Shown: positions 44,950 through 53,782 of the stretch, piece by piece
Position numbering within the stretch: position 1 is the stretch's first letter
How the letters are laid out: every line of letters begins with the position of its first letter
Source of the DNA: Rhodopseudomonas pentothenatexigens
GTDB taxonomy: Bacteria > Pseudomonadota > Alphaproteobacteria > Rhizobiales > Xanthobacteraceae
Assembly: GCF_900218015.1 (NCBI RefSeq)
Contig: NZ_UFQQ01000018.1
Span: 28,331-92,330 of the forward strand
Direction: 5' to 3'
DNA length: 64,000 bases
Translations under genes and position numbers: made by a program
Notes under the pieces: model-generated
What the model was told of the DNA's origin: nothing
What the model saw: only the letters and a program-made list of their open reading frames with translations
Databases searched by the model: none

Positions 44950-45032
44950 GTCATTGCGAGGAGCGTAGCGACCAAGCAATCCAGGGGTCAGCGCCCGCAG
45001 CTCCTGGATTGCTTCGCTCCGCTCGCAATGAC
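44950..45032. repeat. Dispersed palindromic repeat, family B
   Basis: GTCATTGCGAGGAGCGTAGC at the left is mirrored by GCTTCGCTCCGCTCGCAATGAC at the right, with CAATCCAGG and CCTGGATTG inside. It lies between the convergent pncC and crcB genes. Confidence 0.85.
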
Positions 45033-45040
45033 GCGCAGCA

Positions 45041-45415
45041 TCAGGTGATCGCGCGGACCAGCGCCAGCCCAGCGAACAGCCCGGCGATCGCCAGCACCAC
45101 CGAGCCGAGCACGTACAGCGCCGCCAGCCCGATCGCGCCGCGTTCGTACAGCAGCGCCGCGTCGAGCGAGAATGCCGAGAACGTGGTGTAGCCGCCGAGG
45201 ATGCCGGTCATCAGGAACAGCCGGAAGTGCTGCGACGAGCCGCCCTTGAACGCGAAGTAGCCGGCGATCAGCCCCATCACGATCGAGCCGGTCACGTTGA
45301 TCAAGAAGGTGTGGTAGGGAAACGCGGTGCCGAGCAGCCGGCCGCTGAAGGTGTTGATGAAGTGGCGCAGCATTGCGCCGAGGCCGCCGCCTACGAACAC
45401 CACGAGATAGGCCAT
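45041..45415 (-). CDS. crcB: Fluoride exporter CrcB/FluC
   Basis: This 124-residue protein has four membrane helices with VGGGLGAMLRHFIN, FLINVTGSIVMG (the pore Asn) and GGYTTFSAFSLD (the Phe box and TTFS motif), all diagnostic of Fluc fluoride channels. The start at 45415 is the ATG of MAYLVVFVGG; the longer frame upstream overlaps the sodB terminator. No convincing fluoride riboswitch was identified upstream. sodB lies immediately upstream on the same strand but is separated by a terminator. Confidence 0.92.
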   Translation of the reverse strand: MAYLVVFVGGGLGAMLRHFINTFSGRLLGTAFPYHTFLINVTGSIVMGLIAGYFAFKGGSSQHFRLFLMTGILGGYTTFSAFSLDAALLYERGAIGLAALYVLGSVVLAIAGLFAGLALVRAIT

Positions 45416-45507
45416 CCGAGAATTGCTCCGTATCCGATCGTCGCCGTGAATTCGTTCTTGCAGCAGCCGGGGTGCGACCGCAAGCCGCATCGCCGGGCGC
45501 CGCTGCC

Positions 45508-45538
45508 AAAAGAAACGGCGGCCGCACCGCGACCGCCG
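45508..45538 (-). terminator. Rho-independent terminator of sodB
   Basis: On the minus strand CGGCGGTC (45538-45531) pairs with GGCCGCCG (45523-45516) around a seven-base loop and is followed by TTTCTTTT (45515-45508). It lies 29 bp after the sodB stop. Confidence 0.8.
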
Positions 45539-45566
45539 CTTCCGACCAGCGCTCGCGGCGCCGTGA

Positions 45567-46163
45567 TCAGGCCTTCGAGTACATCTCCTCGACGTACTCC
45601 CAGTTGATCAGATTCTCGACGAACGCCTTCAGGTAGTCCGGGCGGCGGTTGCGATAGTCGATGTAGTAGGAGTGCTCCCAGACGTCGACGCCAAGGATCG
45701 GGACGGCGCCGTGCACCAGCGGATTCTCGCCGTTCGGGGTCTTGGAGATTTCGAGCTTGCCGTTCTTGACCGCGAGCCAAGCCCAGCCCGAGCCGAACTG
45801 GCCGGCGCCGGCGGCGGCGAAATCGGTCTTGAACTTCTCGAAGCCGCCGAGATCCTCGTCGATCTTCTTGGCCAGCGCGCCGGGCAGCTTGGTGCCGCCG
45901 CCGTTCGGCTTCATCCACTTCCAGAAGTGGATGTGGTTGTAGTGCTGGGCGGCGTTGTTGAACAGCGGGGCGTTCTTATTGAACGAGCCCTTGACCACCT
46001 CCTCGAGCGACTTGCCCTCGAATTCGGTGCCCTTCAGCAGGTTGTTGCCGTTGGTGACATACGCCTGATGATGCTTGTCGTGGTGATATTCGAGTGTCTC
46101 CTTCGACATGTACGGCTGCAGCGCGTCGTAGGCATACGGCAATTCGGGAAGCGTGAAGGTCAT
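45567..46163 (-). CDS. sodB: Superoxide dismutase, Fe type
   Basis: This 198-residue enzyme removes superoxide. Metal ligands are His27 (EYHHDKHH), His77 (AAQHYNHIHFW) and Asp/His in GVDVWEHSYY near residues 159-163. Gln73 in NNAAQHYNH is the outer-sphere residue typical of iron-type enzymes. No signal peptide is seen, so it is cytoplasmic. It has its own terminator and a promoter with an unusual dyad upstream. Confidence 0.95.
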   Translation of the reverse strand: MTFTLPELPYAYDALQPYMSKETLEYHHDKHHQAYVTNGNNLLKGTEFEGKSLEEVVKGSFNKNAPLFNNAAQHYNHIHFWKWMKPNGGGTKLPGALAKKIDEDLGGFEKFKTDFAAAGAGQFGSGWAWLAVKNGKLEISKTPNGENPLVHGAVPILGVDVWEHSYYIDYRNRRPDYLKAFVENLINWEYVEEMYSKA

Positions 46164-46199
46164 GATGCATTTCCACGATGGGTGGGGGACGTCGTCTTA

Positions 46200-46226
46200 A
46201 CGGGAACTCTTATAAAAGGTTCCCGT
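46200..46226 (-). promoter_or_regulatory. Dyad across the -10 region of the sodB promoter
   Basis: ACGGGAAC at 46200-46207 is perfectly mirrored by GTTCCCGT at 46219-46226. The 11-base centre, read on the minus strand, is CTTTTATAAGA, which contains a good -10 box TATAAG. A weak -35 (TTGGGT) lies 17 bp upstream of it. A protein bound to both arms would cover the promoter. The start codon of sodB is about 37 bp downstream. Confidence 0.6.
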
Positions 46227-46363
46227 CCTGGACCCAATATCTATTCTAACTTGCAACAGCGTGACGCAGCGCCAGCGCCGCAGCCAATACCGCTGCGGCA
46301 TGAATGGCTTACCGCTTGCGGGCGACCGTACCGTCGAGGTACGACCGGCGCCCGCGGCCCGGA

Positions 46364-47599
46364 TCAGGCCGTCGCCGGCACCACCAGCTCGTCGCGCTTG
46401 CGCGGCGGCTGGACGTTCATCAGCATCTGGGCGCAGCCGGCGATCAGCCCGATCAGCACCGCCGCCTGCCAGGCCCGATCGTAATTGCCGAGATGGTCGT
46501 AGATCACCCCGCCGCCCCAGGCGCCGAGGAACGAGCCGACCTGATGGCTGAGGAAGGCGATGCCGGTCAGGGTCGCCATGTAGCGCAGCCCGAACAGCTG
46601 CGCGACCAGGCCGTTGACCAGCGGGATTACCCCGAGCCACAGCGACCCCATGATGGCGGCGAACACAAGGGTCGAGCCCGCCGACGCCGGGAAATAGAAA
46701 TACGCCGCGACCGTCAGCGAACGCACGATGTAGATGCCGCCGAGCAGATACTGTTTGGGGAATTTGCCGCCGAGCCAGCCGAACGCGTAGGAGCCGAACA
46801 CGTTGAACAGGCCGATCACCGCCAGCGCCGAGGCGCCGAGCGACGGATCGAGGCCGCAGATCGCCAGATAGTTCGGCAAATGCGTGGTGATGAACACCAG
46901 CTGCAGGCCGCAGACGAAGAACGCGATCGCCATCACCACGAAGCCGGAATGGCCGAGCGCGGCCTGCACCACCTCGCCGGCCGACTGCTTGACGTCGTCG
47001 GCCTTTTCGATCTCCAGCTTGTCGGCACGGCCGGCGAACAGCGCCGACGGCAGCATCGCCGCTGCGAGGCCGAGAAAGCCGATCAGCGCCATCTGCCAGC
47101 CGGCGGTCGAGATCAGCGTCTGCGCCAGCGGCGAGGCCAGCACCAGGCCGAGCGAGCCGGCAGCCGAGACCGCGCCCATCGCCACGCTGCGCTTGGCCGG
47201 CGACACGGTACGTGACGTCACCGTCATGGTCATGCTGGAGGCGGTGCACGACAGCGCAATGCCGACACAGACGCCGCAGCCGAGCGTGAACATCAAGGCC
47301 GAGTCGGCCACCATCATGAGGACGAGTCCGGCCGCATAGACCACGACGCCGCCCAGCATCACCCAGCGGGTGCCGTAGCGATCGGCGAGCAGGCCGACCA
47401 TCGGCTGGGTGACGCCCCAGATGATATTCTGCAGCGCTGTGGCGAAGGAGAAGTCGGCGCTGGTGATACCGACGTCGCGGATCACCGAGGGCTGAAACAG
47501 CCCGAAGCTCTGGCGCATGCCCATCGCGAGGCTGAGCAGCACCGAGGCGCCGATCAGGATCGACCAGCGCTGAAACGGACTGAGCTGAGCAGCCTTCAT
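46364..47599 (-). CDS. MFS transporter
   Basis: This 411-residue protein has twelve hydrophobic segments, with GLLADRYGTRWVMLGG as the TM2-TM3 motif and a central charged loop (GRADKLEIEKADDVKQSAGE). The N-terminal RQSFGLFQPSVIRD and VTQPMVGLLADRYG resemble the oxalate/formate and monocarboxylate group of MFS carriers. The start follows GGAAGGAA. It is divergent from the MATE gene across a region with a long palindrome. Confidence 0.87.
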   Translation of the reverse strand: MKAAQLSPFQRWSILIGASVLLSLAMGMRQSFGLFQPSVIRDVGITSADFSFATALQNIIWGVTQPMVGLLADRYGTRWVMLGGVVVYAAGLVLMMVADSALMFTLGCGVCVGIALSCTASSMTMTVTSRTVSPAKRSVAMGAVSAAGSLGLVLASPLAQTLISTAGWQMALIGFLGLAAAMLPSALFAGRADKLEIEKADDVKQSAGEVVQAALGHSGFVVMAIAFFVCGLQLVFITTHLPNYLAICGLDPSLGASALAVIGLFNVFGSYAFGWLGGKFPKQYLLGGIYIVRSLTVAAYFYFPASAGSTLVFAAIMGSLWLGVIPLVNGLVAQLFGLRYMATLTGIAFLSHQVGSFLGAWGGGVIYDHLGNYDRAWQAAVLIGLIAGCAQMLMNVQPPRKRDELVVPATA

Positions 47600-47808
47600 G
47601 AGCCAATTCCTTCCCCGGAGAATATTTATTCGTCTTCATGCCCTGGTTTGGGAGATTTGACCATCCGTGCCGGCGGTATCCTGGTTCTGCGCAAGATGCA
47701 GGGGTGACGGGGCCGAACCATCGCCGGATCGAGCCCTGCGCCGGACGCCGTCACGCCCGCGCGCGGCGCAACGCCCCGGCGCTTGTGCACGGCGGGCGCT
47801 CCCGTTTA

Positions 47809-47830
47809 TTGTATGTTGATCATAATACAA
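47809..47830. promoter_or_regulatory. 22-bp palindrome upstream of the MATE gene
   Basis: TTGTAT (47809-47814) and ATACAA (47825-47830) flank a perfect TGATCA core (47817-47822); only two base pairs of eleven do not match. Size and symmetry are typical of MarR- or TetR-type operators. It lies 45 bp upstream of the MATE start in the gap shared with the divergent MFS gene. No regulator gene is adjacent. Confidence 0.55.
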
Positions 47831-47875
47831 AAAGACCGCCTCGCCGACGCGAGGCGGGATCCGGGGAGCGACCGC

Positions 47876-49249
47876 ATGACCATCGAAGCACCCGCCGACG
47901 CGCCGCTGCCCGCACCGCCGCCGAACCGGCTGCTGACCGCGCCGATCCTGCCGACACTGCTGCGGCTGGCGACGCCCAATGCCATCGCGATGCTCGGCAC
48001 CGCTTTGGTGGCGGTGGCCGAGACTTCGTACATTGGCCGGCTCGGCACCGAACCGCTGGCGGCGATCGCGCTGGTGTTTCCGTTCGCGATGCTGACGCAG
48101 ATGATGTCGGCCGGCGCGATGGGCGGCGGCGTGTCGTCTGCGGTCAGCCGTGCGCTCGGTGCCGGCGATCCGCTCCGCGCCGGCGTCTTGGCGCTGCATG
48201 CGATCCTGATCGGGATCGGCGGCGGCCTGCTGTTCACGCTGGTGATGCTGACGTTCGGCCGCTCGCTGTTCGCACTGCTCGGCGGCCGCGGCGAAGTGCT
48301 GGAGCAGGCCTGCAGCTATTCGGTCGTGCTGTTCTCCGGCGCGGTTTCGATCTGGCTGGTGAACACGCTCGCCTCGATCCTGCGCGGCACCGGCGACATG
48401 ATCCTGCCGTCCGCGGTGCTGCTCGGCGTCGCGGCTCTGCAGGTGGTGATCGGCGGCGCGTTGGGCCTCGGCCTGTTCGGCATGCCGCGGCTCGGCATGC
48501 CCGGCGTGGCCTCGGGCCAGACGATCGCCTTTACGGTCGGCGCAGTGTTTCTGCTGATCTATCTGATCAGCGGCCGCAGCCGGCTGCGGCTGCACCTGCG
48601 GTCGTTTCGTCTGCAGCGCCCGATTCTCACCGACATCCTCAAGGTCGGTGCGCTCGCCTGCCTTGCGCCGCTGCAATCAGTGCTGACGATCCTGATCTTC
48701 ACCAAGGTGCTGGCGAGCTACGGCACCGCGACGCTGGCCGGCTACGGCATCGGCTCGCGGCTGGAATTCCTGCTGATCCCGATCGCGTTCGCGGTCGGCG
48801 TCGCCTCGATCCCGATGGTCGGAATGGCGGTCGGCGCCGGCGACATCGTACGGGCGCGGCGCGTGGCCTGGACCGCCGGCGCGGTCTCCGCATTGATCGT
48901 CGGAGCGGTCGGTGGCGTGCTGGCGATCTGGCCGTCGCTATGGGTGTCGCTGTTCACCACCGACCCGGCCGTCACTGCGGCGGCGCATGCCTACTTCCAC
49001 CTCGCCGGCCCCGGCTTCGGATTCTTCGGCCTCGGTGTGACGCTGTACTTCGCCAGCCAGGGCGCCGCCAAGGTCGGCGGCCCGGTGCTGGCCGCGACCG
49101 CGAGGTTGGTGCTGGTGGCCGTCGGCGGCGCCGCGCTGGTCGCCTTCGGGGCGCCGGCGTCGGCGATGTTCGCGATGGTGGCGGTCGCCATGGTGGTTTA
49201 TGGCCTCGGCAGCGCCGCCGCGATCCACCTGACACGCTGGGTCAAGTGA
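47876..49249 (+). CDS. MATE family efflux transporter
   Basis: This 457-residue protein has twelve hydrophobic segments and the MATE pattern: PILPTLLRLATPNAIAMLGTALV, ETSYIGRLGTEPLAAIALVFP and, at the start of the second half, GALACLAPLQSVLTILIFTKVLASYGTATLAGYGIGSRLE. MATE proteins export cationic drugs and metabolites using Na+ or H+. The ATG at 47876 follows GGGGAGCG; an in-frame upstream TTG would put the operator inside the gene and is rejected. Confidence 0.92.
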   Translation: MTIEAPADAPLPAPPPNRLLTAPILPTLLRLATPNAIAMLGTALVAVAETSYIGRLGTEPLAAIALVFPFAMLTQMMSAGAMGGGVSSAVSRALGAGDPLRAGVLALHAILIGIGGGLLFTLVMLTFGRSLFALLGGRGEVLEQACSYSVVLFSGAVSIWLVNTLASILRGTGDMILPSAVLLGVAALQVVIGGALGLGLFGMPRLGMPGVASGQTIAFTVGAVFLLIYLISGRSRLRLHLRSFRLQRPILTDILKVGALACLAPLQSVLTILIFTKVLASYGTATLAGYGIGSRLEFLLIPIAFAVGVASIPMVGMAVGAGDIVRARRVAWTAGAVSALIVGAVGGVLAIWPSLWVSLFTTDPAVTAAAHAYFHLAGPGFGFFGLGVTLYFASQGAAKVGGPVLAATARLVLVAVGGAALVAFGAPASAMFAMVAVAMVVYGLGSAAAIHLTRWVK

Positions 49250-49381
49250 ATCGGATTTATCCACGACGCGCAGCGGGGGTCACACGATTGCACGAATCGG
49301 GCGCTCTGTTATCCAACCGCCCGCCGCACTGCTTCTGAATGCTGGTCGCGGCTCCCCGCGCGTATCGTTTGGAGGTATGGA

Positions 49382-49825
49382 ATGGCCGTTCGGTCTGGTT
49401 TCGTCGTTGCTGCCCTGGCTGCCCTGGTGTCGCTGTCGCCCACAGGGACGACCGCCCAATCGGCCGGCCCGCAGGGAACCTGGCTGACTCAGGCCGGCGA
49501 CGCCAAAGTGCGGATCAAGAGCTGCGGCAATGCGCTGTGCGGCACCATCGTCTGGCTGAAGCAGCCGACCGATCCGAACACCGGCCAGCCGCAGGTCGAC
49601 GACAAGAACGCCAATCCGCAGCTCGCCTCGCGGCCGATCGTCGGCCTGCAGATCTTCGGCGACATGCGCCCGGTGTCGCAGGGCAAATGGAGCGGCCACA
49701 TCTACAACGCCGACGACGGCAAGACCTACGAGAGCAGCATCTCGCACACCGGCCCAACCACGCTGCTGGTCGAAGGCTGCGTCGGCACGCTGTGCGGCGG
49801 CGAGACCTGGACGCTCACGCGCTGA
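49382..49825 (+). CDS. Exported DUF2147 protein
   Basis: This 147-residue protein has a Sec signal peptide (GFVVAALAALVSLSPTGTTAQS) and a DUF2147 domain with GTWLTQAGDAKVRIKSCGNALCGTIVWL and GKTYESSISHTGPTTLLVEGC. Four Cys could form two disulfides. The role of the family is unknown. The start follows GGAGG. Its end overlaps the convergent DUF3095 gene by 11 bp. Confidence 0.9.
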   Translation: MAVRSGFVVAALAALVSLSPTGTTAQSAGPQGTWLTQAGDAKVRIKSCGNALCGTIVWLKQPTDPNTGQPQVDDKNANPQLASRPIVGLQIFGDMRPVSQGKWSGHIYNADDGKTYESSISHTGPTTLLVEGCVGTLCGGETWTLTR

Positions 49826-50993
49826 GCGGCGCGCCGCGGCGCTCGCCGGGCAACGCCTTCAGGGCCAGCGCTGCGGACGCATAGCCTCCGCCGGCGCCGT
49901 CGATGAAATGCACGTGATCGCTGCGCGCCACCGACGGCGTGAAGCACGTCACCATCGCCGATTGCTGCCGCGACACGCCGTAGCGCGCGACCCCCGCGGC
50001 CTGCGCCGCTGCCAGCTTGTGTTCGAGCGCGGCGGCGAGCTCCGGCGCGCAGTCGACCACCATGCGCAGGCCGTCGTCGTATTTGCGGAAGTCGGAGTTG
50101 TCCGCCAGTTCGGCCAGATAGCGTCGCGGCACGAAGCCGCTGACCGTGATGCCGAGGCGGATGATCAGATAACTGAACAGCGTCCGGACCAGCAGGCCGG
50201 CGCGGCGCATCGCCAGCGATCCGCCGCGCCCGGTGCGCGCCTCGAGGTCGAAGCCCCGCGGCGGCCAGCGCAAGCCGGGTCCTTCGCTCGGCACCGGCCG
50301 TCCCGCCTCCGGGCTGCGTTCGACCAGGGCCACAATGTCTTCGATCAGCGAGCGATAGGCCGTGTCATCGGCCTGCGCGGTCGGTACGATCAGGACCGAC
50401 AGGATGACGCCGCGCCGCGCCGGCACTTCCTCGAACCGGCACGACAGGCCGGAGAGGTCCGGCATCGTGCCGCGCGGCGACGGCGGGATCGAGAATTCGC
50501 CGCGCTTCATCGCCGCTTCGGCCCAGCCCAATCCGCCGCCGGCGAACATCGCGTAGCTGACGTGCGGCGACGGCGCGAAGCGGGCGACGCGGACTTCCAG
50601 CTCGTTGGCGCGGATCGCCGTGACCGGGACCAGCGCGATCCGCATCGTCAGGTCGAGCTCGTCGCGCACCCAGGCCGCCGTCGCCGCCAGCGCGTCACGG
50701 GCCGCAGCCACGTCAGCCGGCGCCACCGCGAAGCCGGCGCCGTCGCCGCCGAACACGAACGGGAATTCGCGGCCCTCGAGTGCGTTGGTCACCGCCGCGA
50801 TCACCGCCGCCCCGGCCATATTGACGGATTTGTAGCGCTGCTCGGCGATCGCGCGGGTGGAGTCGACGATATCGGCGACGCCGATGATCCAATCGTCCGG
50901 CAGCGGCACATAGAGCGACGGGTCCATCAGGCTGCCAAAGCCTCGAAACACCGCGACGCCGTCGTAGAAATCACCACTGTCGCCTGCGCTCAT
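49815..50993 (-). CDS. DUF3095 protein
   Basis: This 392-residue protein matches DUF3095: FYDGVAVFRGFGSLMDPSLYVPLPDDW followed by VADIVDSTRAIAEQRYKSVNMAGAA and FPFVFGGDGAGFAV. The VADIVDST...GGDGA arrangement resembles the fold of class III nucleotidyl cyclases (two Asp on strands), so a cyclase-related activity has been suspected. That is only inference. The start at 50993 has GGGCGG upstream. A 44-residue membrane protein may be encoded just upstream. Confidence 0.82.
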   Translation of the reverse strand: MSAGDSGDFYDGVAVFRGFGSLMDPSLYVPLPDDWIIGVADIVDSTRAIAEQRYKSVNMAGAAVIAAVTNALEGREFPFVFGGDGAGFAVAPADVAAARDALAATAAWVRDELDLTMRIALVPVTAIRANELEVRVARFAPSPHVSYAMFAGGGLGWAEAAMKRGEFSIPPSPRGTMPDLSGLSCRFEEVPARRGVILSVLIVPTAQADDTAYRSLIEDIVALVERSPEAGRPVPSEGPGLRWPPRGFDLEARTGRGGSLAMRRAGLLVRTLFSYLIIRLGITVSGFVPRRYLAELADNSDFRKYDDGLRMVVDCAPELAAALEHKLAAAQAAGVARYGVSRQQSAMVTCFTPSVARSDHVHFIDGAGGGYASAALALKALPGERRGAPLSA

Positions 50994-51066
50994 ACCGCCC
51001 GGCTCTCCTCGATTGGATCGCGATGAGGTCCGTCCGCAAGCCTGATCGGTTGCGAACGGCCGCGCG

Positions 51067-51201
51067 TCAGTCGCTGCCCGAGCACAGGCCGAGTGCGGCG
51101 GCGATCGTGCCACGCCCGCATCGTGTCAGCGTGATATCGGAATACAGCCCGTAGGCGAACACGGCCAGGGCCAGTAGGAAGATGATGCCAAGCGATTTCA
51201 C
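51067..51201 (-). CDS. Possible 44-residue membrane protein
   Basis: A GTG-started frame encodes a short protein with one hydrophobic helix (residues 4-20, LGIIFLLALAVFAYGLY) and a C-terminal part with two Cys (TRCGRG and GLCSGSD). It lies 73 bp upstream of the DUF3095 gene on the same strand. The ribosome-binding site is weak (GGAC). The clean signal-anchor pattern and a position in otherwise empty sequence support it; no family is recognised. Confidence 0.45.
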   Translation of the reverse strand: MKSLGIIFLLALAVFAYGLYSDITLTRCGRGTIAAALGLCSGSD

Positions 51202-51323
51202 GTCCGATGTCCGGTTCGCCACCAGTGGTGCAAGCGCAGCGCCCGCTGGCGGCCGAGGTCGTGTCCGTTAGATCAGATCGGGAGCGGAAGGATCAAGCCG
51301 GGGGGCGATCAAGCAAGCGTCCA

Positions 51324-51623
51324 TCAGATCGCGGCGCCGAACTGTTGCTCCAGTTCCGACATCCGAATGATCATCGCACGTCGACGATCAAACGGCAGAT
51401 CCTTGAATCCCCAGCTCGCGTAGAACCCGCGGACGCCGTCGTCGAGCGGATGAGTGACCACGCCGACACATCCCACGATCTCCGCGGCACGCAGCGCCGA
51501 CTTCAACGCGAACTGCAGCAAGGAAGCGGCGTGCCCCTGACCTTGATAAGCCTTGTCCACTGCAAGCTGGCCCAGCAGCAAGACCGGCACCGGATCCGGC
51601 TGGTTGCGCTGCTGCTGTGCCAC
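51324..51623 (-). pseudogene. GNAT acetyltransferase (TacT-type toxin) remnant
   Basis: The frame encodes the C-terminal two thirds of a GNAT domain: PVPVLLLGQLAVDKAYQGQGHAASLLQFAL is the acetyl-CoA-binding core and FYASWGFKDLP the end of the fold, as in toxin acetyltransferases that block aminoacyl-tRNA. About 70 N-terminal residues are missing: an in-frame TAA lies 14 codons before the only usable start. No DUF1778/RHH antitoxin gene is next to it. It probably is a decayed toxin gene. Confidence 0.65.
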
Positions 51624-51684
51624 CAGCCCAAGCAGACTGCCTATCCGTTGGAATTACGTAATCCACGGCAGGCGACACCGTCCC

Positions 51685-51772
51685 TTTGGCCGATCCTGAA
51701 TTCAGATAATATATTGATACGAATTATAAAAATTCGATCTTCGAGCGACTTTGGCCGATCTCTTGGCCGATC
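51685..51772. repeat. Three direct repeats of TTGGCCGATC
   Basis: TTGGCCGATC begins at about 51686, 51751 and 51763 in an AT-rich stretch between the GNAT remnant and tRNA-fMet. They may be remains of a mobile-element end or regulator sites; nothing decides between these. Confidence 0.5.
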
Positions 51773-51863
51773 TTCAGTTTAGCTGTCGCGCAGGCTGCAA
51801 GATCGTCAAGTGCCGCAGGCGCCACCCAATCGGTCTCGACCCATCGCCTTAGCTTCAAGACAT

Positions 51864-51887
51864 GAAAAAGCCCGCACGCGGCGGGCT
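51864..51887 (-). terminator. Rho-independent terminator of tRNA-fMet
   Basis: On the minus strand AGCCCGC and GCGGGCT pair around a five-base loop and are followed by TTTTT. It lies about 27 bp after the tRNA 3' end. Confidence 0.85.
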
Positions 51888-51913
51888 AAATCATTGATCT
51901 GACGATCGAGATT

Positions 51914-51990
<77 letters not shown>

Positions 51991-52278
51991 TTAAACCTTG
52001 CGCGGCTTTCAGAAAACCGACGACCATCAACGCCTTGAAGCGCTGATCGATCCTCCCGGAGGCTTCCTGAGAAGGTGCCCGGGGCGAATGCCCGGGGCGC
52101 GAGGGGTGTCTACCAACACCGGGGGGATTTGCAAAGCCCCAAGGGAGGATTTGGGCGAAGATTTTCAAGATTATATGACGGACGGAACCGGGTGTGGTTG
52201 CCGGATCGTCTTTCCCCTGCGACACTTCGGCAAAATCGGCCCATTCGGCAACAAAACGGGCAGCGCAGGGAGCGAAAG

Positions 52279-53712
52279 ATGGACCAGCCGGTCGGCGGTT
52301 TCGGGGGCAATGCGCTCCACGACAGCTTTCATCGCATGTTCGAGATCTCACGGGCTGAACCACCGCCGACGCTGGAGCAGCGCCAGGACCGGCTCGCCCG
52401 GCTGCGCGCGCTGATCAAGGACAACGAAAAACGATTCGAGCAGGCGATCTCCGCCGATTTCGGCCATCGCTGCGCGACCGAGACGCTGATCGCCGAAACG
52501 CTCAGCCTGCTCGGCGACATCAAGCACACCTCGCGGCATCTCAAGCGCTGGATGGCGCCGCGCAAGGTGTCGACCCAGCTTCAGTTCCTGCCGGGCAAGA
52601 ACCGGCTGCTGCCGCAGCCGCTCGGCGTGGTCGGGGTGATCGCGCCGTGGAATTATCCGCTGCAGCTCACCATCGCGCCGGCGATCGGCGCGATCGCCGC
52701 CGGCAACCGGGTGATGATCAAGCCGAGCGAATTGTCGCCTCACTTCACAACGCTCCTGCAGGAGACCGTCGCGGCCAAGTTCGATGCCAGCGAGATGATG
52801 GTGACGGGAATCGAGCCCGGCGTCGCCGAGGCGTTCGCCCGGCTGCCATTCGATCACCTGATGTTCACCGGCTCGACCCGGGTCGGCCGCATCGTCGCGG
52901 CGGAGGCGGGCAAGAACCTCACCCCGGTCACACTCGAACTCGGCGGCAAATCGCCGACCATCGTCGACCGCTCCGCCGATCTCGACGAGGTGGCGCCGCG
53001 GATCGCCTACGCCAAGCTGATGAACGCCGGACAGACCTGCATCGCGCCCGACTACGTGCTGGCGCCGCAGGACCGGGTCGAAGCCCTAGCCGGCAAGATC
53101 TGGGGCGCGATGCAGCAGATGTGGGGCACCGATCCGGCCAATCCGGACTACACCTCGATCATCGCCGAGCATCACTATGCGCGGCTGAAGGGCCTGGTCG
53201 ACGACGCGGTCGCGCACGGCGCGCGGCTGCTGCAGCCGGCCTCCGCGAGCGACGCGGCGTGGGCCGGCAAGCGCAAATTCCCGCCGACCCTCGTGCTCGG
53301 CGCCACGCCCGAGATGAAGATCATGCAGGAGGAGATCTTCGGTCCGCTGCTGCCGATCCTCGGCTACAGTGAGCCGACCGAGCCGATCGACTTCATCAAC
53401 CGCCGCGATCGGCCGCTGGCGCTGTATTGGTTCGGCACTGATGAAGCCGCGCGCGATCAGGTGCTGGCGCGCACTGTGTCGGGCGGCGTCACCGTCAACG
53501 ACTGCCTGGTGCATTTCGCCCAAGTGAACCAGCCGATGGGCGGCGTCGGCGCCTCGGGCACCGGCGCGTATCACGGCGAATGGGGCTTCAATACCTTCAC
53601 CAAGATGAAGCCGGTATTCTATCGCTCGCCCTACAACCGGTTCGCCGATCTGTATCCGCCCTATGGCGGAAAGATCGCGCGGCTGTCGAAGATGCTGCGC
53701 CTGATGTCGTAG
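52279..53712 (+). CDS. Aldehyde dehydrogenase, coniferyl-aldehyde type
   Basis: This 477-residue NAD(P) aldehyde dehydrogenase of the class 3/coniferyl aldehyde dehydrogenase group has the cofactor motif FTGSTRVGRIV, the general base in VTLELGGKSP and the catalytic Cys in NAGQTCIAPDY. The hydrophobic-aromatic C-terminus (YRSPYNRFADLYPPYGG) is typical of that group. The start at 52279 follows GGGAG; a longer open frame upstream overlaps low-complexity sequence. It precedes a GMC oxidoreductase by 70 bp, so alcohol and aldehyde oxidation are probably linked. Confidence 0.92.
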   Translation: MDQPVGGFGGNALHDSFHRMFEISRAEPPPTLEQRQDRLARLRALIKDNEKRFEQAISADFGHRCATETLIAETLSLLGDIKHTSRHLKRWMAPRKVSTQLQFLPGKNRLLPQPLGVVGVIAPWNYPLQLTIAPAIGAIAAGNRVMIKPSELSPHFTTLLQETVAAKFDASEMMVTGIEPGVAEAFARLPFDHLMFTGSTRVGRIVAAEAGKNLTPVTLELGGKSPTIVDRSADLDEVAPRIAYAKLMNAGQTCIAPDYVLAPQDRVEALAGKIWGAMQQMWGTDPANPDYTSIIAEHHYARLKGLVDDAVAHGARLLQPASASDAAWAGKRKFPPTLVLGATPEMKIMQEEIFGPLLPILGYSEPTEPIDFINRRDRPLALYWFGTDEAARDQVLARTVSGGVTVNDCLVHFAQVNQPMGGVGASGTGAYHGEWGFNTFTKMKPVFYRSPYNRFADLYPPYGGKIARLSKMLRLMS

Positions 53713-53782
53713 CAAGAGACGTCCCGCACGGCCGAAGAAGCCGGCGGCAACAAACAAAATAACATCGCGGAGGGAAACGCAC

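Noticed and set aside
45416..45566. Fluoride riboswitch upstream of crcB
   Set aside because: GGCGATG occurs in the leader, but the remaining conserved parts of the riboswitch could not be aligned by eye, and the sequence overlaps the sodB terminator.
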